64,000 bases of DNA, taken from assembly GCF_004366035.1 (NCBI RefSeq), contig NZ_SOEE01000001.1:124001-188000 (forward strand), written 5' to 3'. Under the pieces are notes generated by a model. That model saw only the letters and a list, made by a program, of their open reading frames with translations. It had not been told where the DNA came from and did not search any database. Positions 9,885 through 19,190 of the stretch are shown piece by piece. The stretch is from Cytobacillus oceanisediminis. Its GTDB lineage: Bacteria > Bacillota > Bacilli > Bacillales > Cytobacillaceae. A program made the translations under genes and the position numbers. Each line of letters starts with the position of its first letter. Within the stretch, counting starts at the first letter, position 1.

Positions 9885-10793
9885 TTGCCAATAAAAATTC
9901 CTAAGCTGCTTCCTGCAAGGGAGATCTTAGAGGAAGAAAATATTTTTATCATGGATGAGGACCGTGCCAAACAGCAGGATATTCGCCCACTAAATATCCT
10001 CATCCTGAATTTGATGCCTGAAAAAGAAAAAACCGAAGCACACCTTTTAAGACTCCTTGGAAATACACCTTTACAGGTGAATATCTCGTTTTTAAAAACG
10101 GCCACACATCAATCAAAAAATACCAGTCCTATGCATCTCGAACAATTCTATACTACATTTGAGCAAGTTCGAAACCGTAAATTTGACGGGATGATCATAA
10201 CTGGAGCACCTGTAGAGCTTCTCGACTTTAAGGAAGTGGACTATTGGGAGGAACTAACCGTAATCATGGAGTGGACGAAAACCAATGTTACTTCCACCCT
10301 GCATATATGCTGGGGGGCACAGGCAGCGTTATTTTATCACTTTGGGATCGGAAAATATGAGCTGCCTGAAAAATGCTCTGGTGTTTATCTTCATGAAGTC
10401 CATGACCGAAGCGAAAAATTATTGAGAGGATTCGATGACATCTACTTTGCTCCGCATTCGCGCAATACGGATGTTTATAAAGATCAATTGATTGAACACC
10501 CGGAAGTCAAGCTCCTGTCATCATCTGAGGAAGCGGGTCCTTTCATTATGAGTGCGAACCGCGGAAGACAAATCATGGTAACAGGACACCTGGAATATGA
10601 AGCAGGCACACTTGCGGAAGAATACTCTAGAGACAGAAACAGAGGCCTGCAGGTTCCCGTGCCAAAACACTATTTCCCGAATGATGATCCCGACAGAAAC
10701 CCGCATAATAAATGGCGGTCACATGCCCATTTAATGTTTTCCAACTGGCTGAACTACTATGTTTACCAGGAAACACCTTATGATTGGGATTAA
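9885..10793 (+). CDS. metA: homoserine O-acetyltransferase (MetA)
   Basis: Protein of 302 residues that acylates homoserine in the first committed step of methionine synthesis. The catalytic residues are Cys142 in HICWGAQ, with His235 and Glu237 in GHLEYE. Residue 111 is glutamate in GAPVELLDF; in characterised MetA proteins Glu111 selects acetyl-CoA and Gly111 selects succinyl-CoA, so this is predicted to be an acetyltransferase despite the common succinyltransferase label. The start is a TTG at 9885 behind AGGGAGATG. The gene is monocistronic, with a promoter at 9820 and a terminator at 10836. Confidence 0.95.
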   Translation: MPIKIPKLLPAREILEEENIFIMDEDRAKQQDIRPLNILILNLMPEKEKTEAHLLRLLGNTPLQVNISFLKTATHQSKNTSPMHLEQFYTTFEQVRNRKFDGMIITGAPVELLDFKEVDYWEELTVIMEWTKTNVTSTLHICWGAQAALFYHFGIGKYELPEKCSGVYLHEVHDRSEKLLRGFDDIYFAPHSRNTDVYKDQLIEHPEVKLLSSSEEAGPFIMSANRGRQIMVTGHLEYEAGTLAEEYSRDRNRGLQVPVPKHYFPNDDPDRNPHNKWRSHAHLMFSNWLNYYVYQETPYDWD

Positions 10794-10835
10794 TAGTGCA
10801 GTGAACGGATAACTTAATTTGCAGCAAAAAGCATG

Positions 10836-10884
10836 AAAAAAGCCCGGTCTTTGAGAGGAGTTCCCCACTCAAAAACCGGCTTAT
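10836..10884 (+). terminator. terminator after metA
   Basis: The stem AGCCCGGTCTTTGAG/CTCAAAAACCGGCTT (imperfect) encloses a 12-base loop. T residues follow only weakly on the plus strand, while the A-rich left flank would also let it act for minus-strand transcripts. Confidence 0.65.
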
Positions 10885-10936
10885 CCTTAAAATAAGAAAG
10901 TATAAAATTTTGAACTTCGATTACTGTCTAACTTCG

Positions 10937-10986
10937 GCCCCTACCCCCTCGAGGTCAGGGGTGGGCAAGGCGCTTCCGCTTTTCCT
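10937..10986 (-). repeat. dispersed repeat family 1, collapsed copy
   Basis: Read on the minus strand, the GGAAAAGCGGAAGCGCCTTG end is joined almost directly to the TGACCTCGAGGGGGTAGG end of the long copies at 18737 and 40048, with the interior of about 290 bases missing. It abuts the stop codon of the AIM24 gene. Confidence 0.7.
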
Positions 10987-11678
10987 TATGATTGCTGAGC
11001 ATAATACACTTCTTCAAATGGCTGAACTACTACAAAACCGTTACCTGAAAACTTCATTTGGATTGACTCTCCGCTTCCTCTTCCAAGGAACGTTTTAAAT
11101 GAGATATCTGTCACAAATTCGGGCTGCAGTGTACCTGACCATGCAACTGTCGCATTCGGATCGGTATATACCGGATTATCAGGAGTAACCAAGAGTGTCA
11201 GCGGCTCATAGTGAGAAGTGATAGCCACCATTCCTGTTCCTTCTAAACGGACGTTGAACAAACCTCCTGCGAGCATGCCCGCCATCCTCTTCATTAACTT
11301 AATGTCCCAGCTGATGGAAGGCTCAAATGCAAGCAGATCATTCCCATTTACAAAGATGGCATCTCCATCTAGATTCAGGATTGAAATTTTCTTTCCCTGG
11401 TCTGCAAGGTACAGCTTTCCGTTGCCCGTAGCTTTCATTAAAGCTGCCCCTTCTCCAGTAAGTGCCTTTTTGAACATTTTTCCTAAGCCATGCTCGAGTA
11501 TCCCTTCGCGTTCAAACTTAATTTGGCCGCGGTAGGAGACCATCCCGCCAGCTTTAGCCCAAACCTGGCTGGTTAAATTAATTTCGAGCATCCTTGGTGT
11601 TTCAAGTTCAAATAACCCTTCTCCTTTATCCTGCTGTTTTGTCTGATTTACAAACTCTTCAATTGAATATCTGCTCAT
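10986..11678 (-). CDS. AIM24 family protein
   Basis: Protein of 230 residues with the AIM24/TIGR00266 pattern: VWAKAGGMVSYRGQIKFE near the N-terminus, GEGAALMKATGNGKLYLAD in the middle and a glycine-rich C-terminal GRGSGESIQMKFSGNGFVVVQP. The fold is a TRAP-like beta-sandwich. Bacterial members have no settled function. The ATG overlaps the stop of the methyltransferase gene (ATGA), so the two are translationally coupled. The stop codon coincides with the edge of a dispersed repeat. Confidence 0.85.
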   Translation of the reverse strand: MSRYSIEEFVNQTKQQDKGEGLFELETPRMLEINLTSQVWAKAGGMVSYRGQIKFEREGILEHGLGKMFKKALTGEGAALMKATGNGKLYLADQGKKISILNLDGDAIFVNGNDLLAFEPSISWDIKLMKRMAGMLAGGLFNVRLEGTGMVAITSHYEPLTLLVTPDNPVYTDPNATVAWSGTLQPEFVTDISFKTFLGRGSGESIQMKFSGNGFVVVQPFEEVYYAQQS

Positions 11679-12379
11679 TCTTTTCCCATCCCTTCATTTT
11701 TCTTGTTTTCAAGCATAAAGATCCACATAAAAGATAATGATTGCTTTAGCTCATCCGTGAGCGAGCCTTTTGAAAGCTGGTCTGATGCTTTTTTATAAAC
11801 GCCAAGTTCATCAATCTTTAACCATCCGTTTTCTTTTGCAAGCCGTTCAAATTCCCACGGCATCATGGTATTACATATAACTTTTTCCTTATATAGTCTG
11901 CGGTAGCTGTTAGCCCGGGGTGCAGCTGTTGGACCAAGAATGCCTATACACGCCCTTCCGCCCGGTTTAACAGTTCTCCGAATTTCTTTTAAAACATCCA
12001 GCGGGCTCTCTGTCCATTCCAGTGAATTGATGGCAAGGACCGCATCAAGTGCATTCTCTTCAAGGGTAAGATCTGATATGTCTTCTTTCTTAAATACCAC
12101 ACCTGTTTTTTCGTTCAATTTTTCTGCTTTATGTATCATTTCTTCAGAGACATCAATCCCGATAACCCTATATCCAGCCAAAGCAAGTTTGTATGAACCA
12201 TACCCATCTCCGCATCCAAGGTCACATACGGCAGATCCCTTTTTGACATGCTTTTCGAAGAAGGAGATGATATCCTTCCGGCTCCCTTCCTCCCACATTG
12301 CTGCGCTCTTTGCATTCCATGATTCCGAATTTTCATCCCAAAGCTTCTCTGCTTCTGCAGACCAGTTAAAAGTGCTCAT
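11675..12379 (-). CDS. class I SAM-dependent methyltransferase
   Basis: Protein of 234 residues. Motif I is VCDLGCGDGYGSYKLA, followed by the acidic VIGIDVSEEM and the post-motif segment LAINSLEWTESPLDVLKEIRR with VKPGGRACIGILG; together these are a methyltransferase-11/25 type SAM fold. Two adjacent ATG codons exist; I chose 12379 because its spacing from GGGGGG is better than for 12382. It is cotranscribed with the AIM24 gene. The substrate is unknown. Confidence 0.85.
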   Translation of the reverse strand: MSTFNWSAEAEKLWDENSESWNAKSAAMWEEGSRKDIISFFEKHVKKGSAVCDLGCGDGYGSYKLALAGYRVIGIDVSEEMIHKAEKLNEKTGVVFKKEDISDLTLEENALDAVLAINSLEWTESPLDVLKEIRRTVKPGGRACIGILGPTAAPRANSYRRLYKEKVICNTMMPWEFERLAKENGWLKIDELGVYKKASDQLSKGSLTDELKQSLSFMWIFMLENKKNEGMGKE

Positions 12380-12523
12380 CATATCCCCCCTGTTATGCAT
12401 ACGATTGTTCATTAAAAAAAGTTCCCAATATTTTAAATTCGCTAAGATTATCATAAATACCTCTGATTATAAAATGTTAAAAAAGTCAACAATATTGATA
12501 GAAAATGAATAAGGAGAGTTTAT

Positions 12524-12742
12524 ATGAACGGCGAACAGCTGACAGCAGTCTACCGAAACAACAATGATGAGATTATTTCATTCCAGACTTCCGGTGGAAG
12601 AATCATTTCTTATCGGAAAGCACTATTGGAGGCTGAAGAGGGCTTGATTGAGGGTATTCAAATTTATGAAAACGAAGATGGTTCTATGTATCTGAATCCT
12701 TCCTTTGCGCCATCTTTTGATGATTTTCCCAGCTTCTATTAA
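12524..12742 (+). CDS. small DUF3892-like protein
   Basis: Protein of 72 residues. The pattern of a short beta hairpin ending in the residues ISFQTSGGRIIS, then RKALLEAEEGLIEGIQIYENEDGSMYL, resembles DUF3892 proteins of Bacilli. AAGGAG precedes the ATG. Function is unknown. The opposing mntR gene shares the terminator. Confidence 0.65.
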   Translation: MNGEQLTAVYRNNNDEIISFQTSGGRIISYRKALLEAEEGLIEGIQIYENEDGSMYLNPSFAPSFDDFPSFY

Positions 12743-12757
12743 AATAGTGCCAGTACA

Positions 12758-12793
12758 TGAAAAAAACCTGACGCAAAGCGGTCAGGTTTTTAC
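12758..12793. terminator. bidirectional terminator between the DUF3892-like gene and mntR
   Basis: The stem AAACCTGAC/GTCAGGTTT with an 8-base loop has A residues on the left and T residues on the right, so it can end both convergent genes. Confidence 0.85.
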
Positions 12794-13215
12794 TGTTCTT
12801 CTTCATTTTTACGCTGGATTTCCCTCAGCACTCCAATGCGGCTTTCATCTTCTTCAAAAAACTGAACCAAGTCGCCAACCCTGTCAATGGCATCCCAGCT
12901 CAGGTGATGTTCAATGCCTTCCACGTCTTCATAAATATTTTCTTCTTTAACTCCAATAATACGCAGGAGCTGTTCTAAAAGTTCATGCCGATATACAAGC
13001 CTCTTGCCGATTTTTTTCCCTTTTGGCGTTAAAATAAGCCCTCGATACTTTTCATAAACCAGATACTCATCCTTATCAAGCTTCTGAACCATTTTTGTCA
13101 CTGAAGAGGGATGAACAGAGAGAGCCTCGGCAATATCAGAAACTCTGGCATATCCCTTGTCTTCAATTAACATATATATTTGTTCAATGTAATCTTCCAT
13201 ACTTGGTGTTGGCAT
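12790..13215 (-). CDS. mntR: manganese-responsive repressor MntR
   Basis: Protein of 141 residues of the DtxR family that represses manganese uptake genes when Mn is bound. All the binuclear-site residues known from B. subtilis MntR are present at the same numbers: D8, E11, H77, E99, E102 and H103. The winged helix contains [20 protein letters not shown]. The ATG at 13215 follows AGGAGG; a longer in-frame start at 13233 is not needed. No manganese transporter gene is adjacent in this window. Confidence 0.95.
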   Translation of the reverse strand: MPTPSMEDYIEQIYMLIEDKGYARVSDIAEALSVHPSSVTKMVQKLDKDEYLVYEKYRGLILTPKGKKIGKRLVYRHELLEQLLRIIGVKEENIYEDVEGIEHHLSWDAIDRVGDLVQFFEEDESRIGVLREIQRKNEEEQ

Positions 13216-13350
13216 TACGCAACCTCCTGCCAATTATAAAAGCGCAGAGCGCCATGTCCACTTTATATCATTTATAAATAATTATAAGACTTTAACGATT
13301 TTACTACAGTTGGAAAATGGAGACAAGGAAATACGCTGCAGCAAGCAAAT

Positions 13351-15513
13351 TCAGGTCTTTTGCGGGAAGAGAAATTTGACTCTATTCTCCTGTCGGTCCC
13401 AGGTTAATTTAGCTGAAAATGTTTTATCCTTTCCTTTGCTTGTAAAACCTTCAACTAATTCTGTTTCCCCATCCTTTAATAGCTGTTTGATCAGTTTCTG
13501 AGTCATCGTCCTGCCCATAATGCTTTTGGAAATAGTAAAGGTGCATTTTGTTTTATTATAATTGGAGCAGCCATAAAAGCTCCCCTTATCAACAACTTTA
13601 CCATCACACAGCATGCATTTGCCCAGATTGGCTGCTCTTTTTTGCTTGAATTTCCCCGGCGTGAATCCCTCTTTATCTTCTTCAGAAAATGTCCACTTTC
13701 CCGCATGTTCAATGGAGGCGGAAATCAAATGGCCAACCATTTTATTGGTTTGCTCCATGAATTGTTTGGGGGATGCCTGACCATCCGAAATATCCTTCAG
13801 CCGCTGTTCCCATTTGGCCGTCATTTCTGGAGAAGCCAGTATTTCTGTGCCTATTGCCTCTATCAGGATTTTTGCTTTTGAGTTTGCATATACAAGATTC
13901 TTCTTTATATCAATGTATTTGCGCTCCTTCAGCATTGTGATGATTCCCGCCCTTGTGGCTTCCGTTCCAAGGCCTTCCGTCTTCATCAGGACCTTCTCAA
14001 GTTCCTTATCTTCGATTTGCTTCCCGGCCGTTTTCATCAGTGTAATCAGCTGGCCTTCAGTATACCTTTTGGGCGGCTGGGTTTTGCTTTCTTTTACATC
14101 CGCCTTTATCACTGTACCTTGATCACCCGCCTGCAATAAAGGCAGAATCGGTTCTTTTTCCTTCTCCTGCTGCGGAATCACTTTTCTCCAGCCTTCTTCA
14201 AGCTGTACTTTTCCCTTGGATAAAAACAAAGCTCTTCCATCTGCAAGGGTCTTAATAGTTGTATATTCTGTTACAGCTTTTCCATAATGTGCAGCTATTA
14301 AGCTCCTTACGATCAGGTCATAGAGAATTTTTTCATCCGAAGATAATCTTACCAGGTCGGGCACCTGTTCGGTCGGAATAATGGCATAGTGATCAGTTAC
14401 CTTTTTATCATTCACATACCGTTTATTCTTCAAAATCGAGCTTGAAGGCAGAGGGAAAAATTCCTTATACTCATCTTTTGTTTCTATTTTTCTGAGAATC
14501 TCCGGAAACATTTCCGCTTCTCCTTCTGTTACATGCCTGGAATCTGAACGAGGATATGATACGATTCCTTTTTGATAAAGCTTCTGCATTACATCAAGTG
14601 TTTTTTTTGGCGGAAATTTGAATCTGCGGTTGGCTTCTGCCTGCAGTGCAGAAAGGTTATAAAGCATGGGCGGCAGGAATTCTTTTTTTTCGGCCTGCAC
14701 TTCTTCTAGATGTGCATCTTTGTCCCTGCAGAATGCCGCAATCTTTTCGGCAAGCTCTTTCGTCTTAATTCTTGATTCCCCATCTTTTTCCCACTTGCCG
14801 GTATATTTTTTCCCGTTTACTTTAAACTGTGCAGTTACCTCCCAGAAAGGTTCGGAAACAAAATTCTGGATCTCCTGTTCTCTTTTTACGATTAAAGCTA
14901 AAGTGGGAGTCTGAACCCTTCCTACTGAAAAAACATCCGAGAAGCCTTTCTGCTGCAGAAGAAGACTGTACAATCGGGAAGCATTCATGCCAACGATCCA
15001 GTCGGCACATGCTCTCGTATAGGCTTCATAATATAAGTTCCTTGTGTCACTTTCATCCAGCAGGGCAAGAAACCCTTCCTTTATAGCTTTAGGAGTCAAG
15101 GAAGAGATCCAGAGCCTTTTCATGGGCACTACTGTACCGGTAAGCCTCAGAATATTCCGGATGATAAGCTCGCCTTCTCTCCCTGCATCACCAGCATGGA
15201 TAATTTCTGTTAATTTTGGATTAGAAGCAAGCTGTTTGATTATATTAAATTGTTTTGCTTTATCCTTTGTCACTTCATATTGAAATTGCTCGGGAATTAT
15301 GGGCAATGTATCCAATGACCATTTTTTCCAATCCTTATTGTATTGTTCAGGGGCAGACAGCTGGCATAGGTGGCCTATAGCCCAAGTAACATGAGCCCCT
15401 TGGGGAAATATATCGTTCGGAAGGATCTCAATATATCCCTGGTGTTTCTTCATTTTAAAAATAGAAGCCAGCGTCATACCCTGATCGGGTTTTTCCGCGA
15501 TTATCAGTTTCAT
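13351..15513 (-). CDS. topB: DNA topoisomerase III
   Basis: Protein of 720 residues, a type IA topoisomerase that decatenates and relaxes DNA. The Toprim domain begins with Glu7 in IIAEKPDQG and has the acidic cluster HAGDAGREGE at 106-115. The active-site tyrosine is Tyr320 in SYPRSDSRH. The C-terminal part holds a four-cysteine zinc finger CMLC...C...C and a basic tail. The length equals that of Bacillus TopB. The gene stands alone, with an AAAGGGAG ribosome-binding site. Confidence 0.97.
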   Translation of the reverse strand: MKLIIAEKPDQGMTLASIFKMKKHQGYIEILPNDIFPQGAHVTWAIGHLCQLSAPEQYNKDWKKWSLDTLPIIPEQFQYEVTKDKAKQFNIIKQLASNPKLTEIIHAGDAGREGELIIRNILRLTGTVVPMKRLWISSLTPKAIKEGFLALLDESDTRNLYYEAYTRACADWIVGMNASRLYSLLLQQKGFSDVFSVGRVQTPTLALIVKREQEIQNFVSEPFWEVTAQFKVNGKKYTGKWEKDGESRIKTKELAEKIAAFCRDKDAHLEEVQAEKKEFLPPMLYNLSALQAEANRRFKFPPKKTLDVMQKLYQKGIVSYPRSDSRHVTEGEAEMFPEILRKIETKDEYKEFFPLPSSSILKNKRYVNDKKVTDHYAIIPTEQVPDLVRLSSDEKILYDLIVRSLIAAHYGKAVTEYTTIKTLADGRALFLSKGKVQLEEGWRKVIPQQEKEKEPILPLLQAGDQGTVIKADVKESKTQPPKRYTEGQLITLMKTAGKQIEDKELEKVLMKTEGLGTEATRAGIITMLKERKYIDIKKNLVYANSKAKILIEAIGTEILASPEMTAKWEQRLKDISDGQASPKQFMEQTNKMVGHLISASIEHAGKWTFSEEDKEGFTPGKFKQKRAANLGKCMLCDGKVVDKGSFYGCSNYNKTKCTFTISKSIMGRTMTQKLIKQLLKDGETELVEGFTSKGKDKTFSAKLTWDRQENRVKFLFPQKT

Positions 15514-15649
15514 ACTTTAGCTCCCTTTGCATTTAGAACAAATTGTAGACATCTATTTTAATATTAACCTAAAAATTTAGCAAAGGGAGTTAAAATACCT
15601 ATATAGTTATGAAATTTTTAAAACAATCGTGTTCCGCAAGCAAAACAAA

Positions 15650-15681
15650 AGAAGAACCCCCTGACAGGATTCTCCTCCGTT
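15650..15681 (-). terminator. probable terminator of pulA
   Basis: An imperfect inverted repeat GAGAATCC...GGTTCTTC on the minus strand is followed by a TTTTGTTTTG tract just past the pullulanase stop. Confidence 0.5.
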
Positions 15682-15683
15682 AC

Positions 15684-18614
15684 TTATCTTTTAAGAATAA
15701 AGCTTGTTTGGGCGGGTACTTCAATTGTTTTTGACTGATATATCTTTAGGGTTCTTATCCCTGCCTGTTTTCCGTCTGCAAGCAAATGCCAAGGTCCCCT
15801 GGCTGGAAGGGTTATTTTTGCTGATTCTGTATTTGCATTATGGATTACAACAATCTCTTTCGCTCTATCTTTTAGGCCTTTTGCATCCAGTCTATAAGCC
15901 ACCGTATTATCTGGGGCATTCATAAATTCAAGCTTTGATTGAATATCCTCAGCTGTTGTCATTCTAAACGATTTATAATGCTTTCTGAGCTTAATCAGAC
16001 CTTTAAAATAGTCTACTTCCCCGCTGAATTCAGTTCGGCGGTTCCAGTCTAACTGATTTACACTGTCAGGGGATTTATAGCTGTTGTGATCCCCGTATTT
16101 TGTCCGCATGAATTCCTGGCCTGCGTGAACAAAACTGATTCCTTGGGATGTGAGTATAAGGGAAGAAGCCAATTTATGCATTTTTTTTCTTGCTTCCTCC
16201 GTTGCATCTGGATTGGTCAGTTCAAGCTTATCCCAAAGAGTGTGGTTATCATGTGCCTCGGCATATGTAACCGCCTGTTCAGGATCTTTGTATGTGGCCA
16301 TTGTGCCCGGATAATCCAATCCTGCTGCAATTCCTTGCTGAACAAAGTTTTCCATGCCTTGTTTGCCATTTACAAAACCTTTATCCAGTTCATCAAACAC
16401 ACTGCCTTTTAAACCATCCCGGATGCCATCGTTGAAATGGCCAATGCCAGGCATATCTTCTGCATTTTTCTGATTGGCCTTTCTTTCAGCTGCCAGTGGT
16501 GTGTTTAAATCCCATCCCTCCCCAATGATAATGATAGCAGGATCAATTTTATCTAATGCCTTTCTTACTTTATTCATTGTTTCAGTGTCATGAATGCCCA
16601 TCAGATCAAAGCGGAATCCATCAAGATTATATTCCTCAGCCCAATATGCAACAGAGTCGACAATAAATTTCTGCATCATTTTTCTTTCCGAAGCTGTATC
16701 ATTGCCGACTCCTGTGCCATTGGCAAGTGTTCCATCTTCGTTATAGCGGAAATAGTAGCCTGGAACAAGCTTATGGAAACTGGATTCATTTACTGCAAAC
16801 ACATGATTATACACAACATCCATTACAACCCGCAGCTGCTCATTATGGTATTCCTGAATCATTGTCTTCAATTCTGTAATTCTTGCAGCTGGATCATAAG
16901 GATCAGTAGAATACGAGCCTTCCGGCACATTATAGTTTTTAGGATCATAGCCCCAGTTATATTGTGGTTCGTCCAGTTTTGTTTCGTCAACTGTCCGGTA
17001 GTCATAAATCGGAAGGAACTGAACATGTGTGACTCCAAGATCTTTTATATGGTTTAAACCTGTTTTTTCACCTTTTGAATTTAAAGTGCTTTTCTCAGCA
17101 GCCCCAATGAACTTCCCCTTATGCTTAATGCCGCTGTCCTCATGAATCGAAAGGTCCCGTATATGAACTTCATAAATGATGGAGTCCTCTGGATTCTTTA
17201 ACTTCGGCTTCTGTTTATTCCACTTTTCAGGGTCGGTTGAATCCAGATCCATCACAACGCCCCTGTCGCCATTCACTGTTACAGCCCGTACATAGGGATC
17301 AGTCGCTTCTGTCCATTTCCCTCCGATTTTAACTTTATAATTGTAAATCAGCCCATTTTGATTACCTTTTAGAACAGTTGTCCAGGTTCCTTTTTCACCT
17401 CTTTTAAGCGGAAGTTCTTCAGCGGTCTGATCATCCCAGCTGTCATAAAGCACTATCGATGCTTCACTTGCTGTAGGGGCCCAGAGTCTGAAGGAGGTTT
17501 GATTTTTCGTATACTGGTTTCCCAGCCTCCCATCATAATAGAAAGCATCATCAAATTCCTTTGATCTGATAATATTCCCAATCTTCACCTCTGCCTCTCC
17601 GAATGAAACTGCAGAGATTTTATATGATTGCCTGAAATCCAGTTTATCTTCAGTTATCACTCTTACTTTATTTATAAAATCCTTTTCCTCGTCCCCGTCA
17701 TAAGGAACAACTTCTTTAATATCTGCATTGTCAATTTCAATTATGGATTCCCAATCCCTCCACTGGAAAGGAAAATTGGTTTCGAGCGTAATCTGATTAA
17801 AAGTATCCATAGAAGCATTCACTATTTTTGGATCTTTTTCAATATAGGCTGGATTGTAATAAATTCTTTCTGTTCCCTGAACAATCCATACTTCTGCATT
17901 CCCATTTTCATCGAACCTTGTAATAAAGCGATCACCAAATTCCTTGCCGGCCCAATCATTTCCTTCCGTGCTCTTCCTGACTATGAAACCGGCCTTTTTC
18001 ATACTTTCCGGATTTTCAAGCTCAAATTCAGCAACTTTCCCAAAATCATCTTCTGCTGTAAAATCAACTCTTTTTCCATCCTTGCCTTCTGGCCAAGTCC
18101 ATAAATTCCAGCCTTCATAATTACCGTCATATCGAAAGTAGTGGAGTTTTACCTTCACCCTTTCAAATGCCGGAAAGTCCCTGTACTCACCATCAGGCGG
18201 TGATGTATATGTATGTTCATCGCCAGCTTTCACCCATACTTCATCATTGCCGCTCTGTACATTGATGAATCGGTCTCCCCCATCCTTCTCCCAGCTGTCA
18301 GTGCGGACAATGAAGCCAACTTCATCATGGATTCCCGGGAGTACAACCTCTGCAGTAAGTCCAAATTCATCTTCACCAGTGAATTCAAAAGCCTGCCCTT
18401 CGCCATCTTTAGGCCATACCCATAAATTCCAATCCTTCGTATTGCCCTCTGCAGGCTGATAATGGATAGTGACCGCTGTAGTCTGATCGATCCTTGTTGT
18501 CATTTTTTCGGCCGATGCAATCGTTTGCATAAATGGGGATAAAAAATTGGATGCCGCCAATATTATGGCAGCGGCCAGAAAAATATACTGTTTATACTGT
18601 TTATACCGTTTCAA
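15684..18614 (-). CDS. pulA: secreted type I pullulanase
   Basis: Protein of 976 residues that cleaves alpha-1,6 branches of pullulan and starch outside the cell. A signal peptide covers about residues 1-35 (basic KRYKQYKQY, then a hydrophobic stretch to SASAEK-type cleavage, here TIASAEK). Two CBM41 starch-binding modules follow (WNLWVWPKDG near 62 and WNLWTWPEGK near 169), then an Ig-like and a CBM48 region with RLWAPTASEASIVLYD, and a GH13 catalytic domain. The pullulanase motif YNWGYDP is present. The catalytic residues are Asp in GFRFDLMG (about 668), Glu in IIGEGWD (about 697) and Asp in AEAHDNHTL (about 786). A CcpA-like site lies upstream. Confidence 0.95.
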   Translation of the reverse strand: MKRYKQYKQYIFLAAAIILAASNFLSPFMQTIASAEKMTTRIDQTTAVTIHYQPAEGNTKDWNLWVWPKDGEGQAFEFTGEDEFGLTAEVVLPGIHDEVGFIVRTDSWEKDGGDRFINVQSGNDEVWVKAGDEHTYTSPPDGEYRDFPAFERVKVKLHYFRYDGNYEGWNLWTWPEGKDGKRVDFTAEDDFGKVAEFELENPESMKKAGFIVRKSTEGNDWAGKEFGDRFITRFDENGNAEVWIVQGTERIYYNPAYIEKDPKIVNASMDTFNQITLETNFPFQWRDWESIIEIDNADIKEVVPYDGDEEKDFINKVRVITEDKLDFRQSYKISAVSFGEAEVKIGNIIRSKEFDDAFYYDGRLGNQYTKNQTSFRLWAPTASEASIVLYDSWDDQTAEELPLKRGEKGTWTTVLKGNQNGLIYNYKVKIGGKWTEATDPYVRAVTVNGDRGVVMDLDSTDPEKWNKQKPKLKNPEDSIIYEVHIRDLSIHEDSGIKHKGKFIGAAEKSTLNSKGEKTGLNHIKDLGVTHVQFLPIYDYRTVDETKLDEPQYNWGYDPKNYNVPEGSYSTDPYDPAARITELKTMIQEYHNEQLRVVMDVVYNHVFAVNESSFHKLVPGYYFRYNEDGTLANGTGVGNDTASERKMMQKFIVDSVAYWAEEYNLDGFRFDLMGIHDTETMNKVRKALDKIDPAIIIIGEGWDLNTPLAAERKANQKNAEDMPGIGHFNDGIRDGLKGSVFDELDKGFVNGKQGMENFVQQGIAAGLDYPGTMATYKDPEQAVTYAEAHDNHTLWDKLELTNPDATEEARKKMHKLASSLILTSQGISFVHAGQEFMRTKYGDHNSYKSPDSVNQLDWNRRTEFSGEVDYFKGLIKLRKHYKSFRMTTAEDIQSKLEFMNAPDNTVAYRLDAKGLKDRAKEIVVIHNANTESAKITLPARGPWHLLADGKQAGIRTLKIYQSKTIEVPAQTSFILKR

Positions 18615-18672
18615 CCTAAGTCCTCCTTCGTAAATTATTTAAAGATTCCTGCAATTATATATTAATCCATAA

Positions 18673-18687
18673 AGGAAAGCGTTTGCA
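18673..18687 (-). promoter_or_regulatory. candidate cre (CcpA) site upstream of pulA
   Basis: AGGAAAGCGTTTGCA matches the cre consensus WTGNAANCGNWNNCW at all fixed positions except one (T replaced by G at position 2). It sits 59-73 bases upstream of the pulA ATG, where CcpA binding would repress the gene on glucose. Confidence 0.6.
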
Positions 18688-18736
18688 TAAGGCGGAAGAC
18701 CCTGTGAATTTTTACCTATCATACCTGCTTGCAATA

Positions 18737-19058
18737 AGAAAAGCGCAAGGGCCTTGCCCTCAAAGGAAGCAGACTAATATGCCACGTCCTCCCAAAAGCT
18801 GCCGCTTTCGGTCGTGCGATGTTAATGCTGATCAAGCCTTCCTTGTCCTGTGGGCCTCAAGCATAAGACGGTCGCACAGAAAGGTGTTCTTTGCCTTTTT
18901 GGCAGGGTTGCCCCCAATGTGGAGGCGACTTCACAGGGACGACAAGTATAAGACGAGCCCTGCAATATGGTGTACACTTTCCTTCTTGCAGGGATTGGCT
19001 AGTATTTCTTCCCTAGGAGCCGCAGCTAGACAGGCTTGTGACCTCGAGGTGGCAGGCC
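18737..19058 (+). repeat. dispersed repeat family 1, long copy B
   Basis: About 320 bases strongly similar to the copy at 40048-40386 in the same orientation. Shared blocks include TCCTCCCAAAAGCTG, CGCTTTCGGTCGTG, AAGCCTTCCTTGTCC, GGGACGACAAG and CTTGTGACCTCGAG. The region between pulA and the 96-residue hypothetical gene contains this repeat and little else. A plus-strand reading frame across it is a chance by-product. Confidence 0.8.
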
Positions 19059-19162
19059 ATATAAGCTAACGCTATTAAGTCGTGCGATGATAAAGCTGTC
19101 GTGGCATTCCTTGTGGAGCTTGACAGTTATCAATGTTCATAATTTTATACTTTTTTATCCTT

Positions 19163-19190
19163 CAAAAAAAAAATCGGCTTTTGCCGATCA
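19163..19190 (-). terminator. terminator of the 96-residue hypothetical gene
   Basis: The stem GATCGGC/GCCGAT with a 4-base loop is followed on the minus strand by nine T residues. Confidence 0.85.

Noticed and set aside
10000..10300. Possible frameshift or pseudogene in metA
   Set aside because: The whole frame and all catalytic residues are intact.
16590..18104. Plus-strand frames of about 155 residues opposite pulA
   Set aside because: Shadows of a well-supported pullulanase gene.
18683..19069. 128-residue plus-strand frame between pulA and the hypothetical gene
   Set aside because: It coincides with dispersed repeat family 1, and its translation has no family resemblance.
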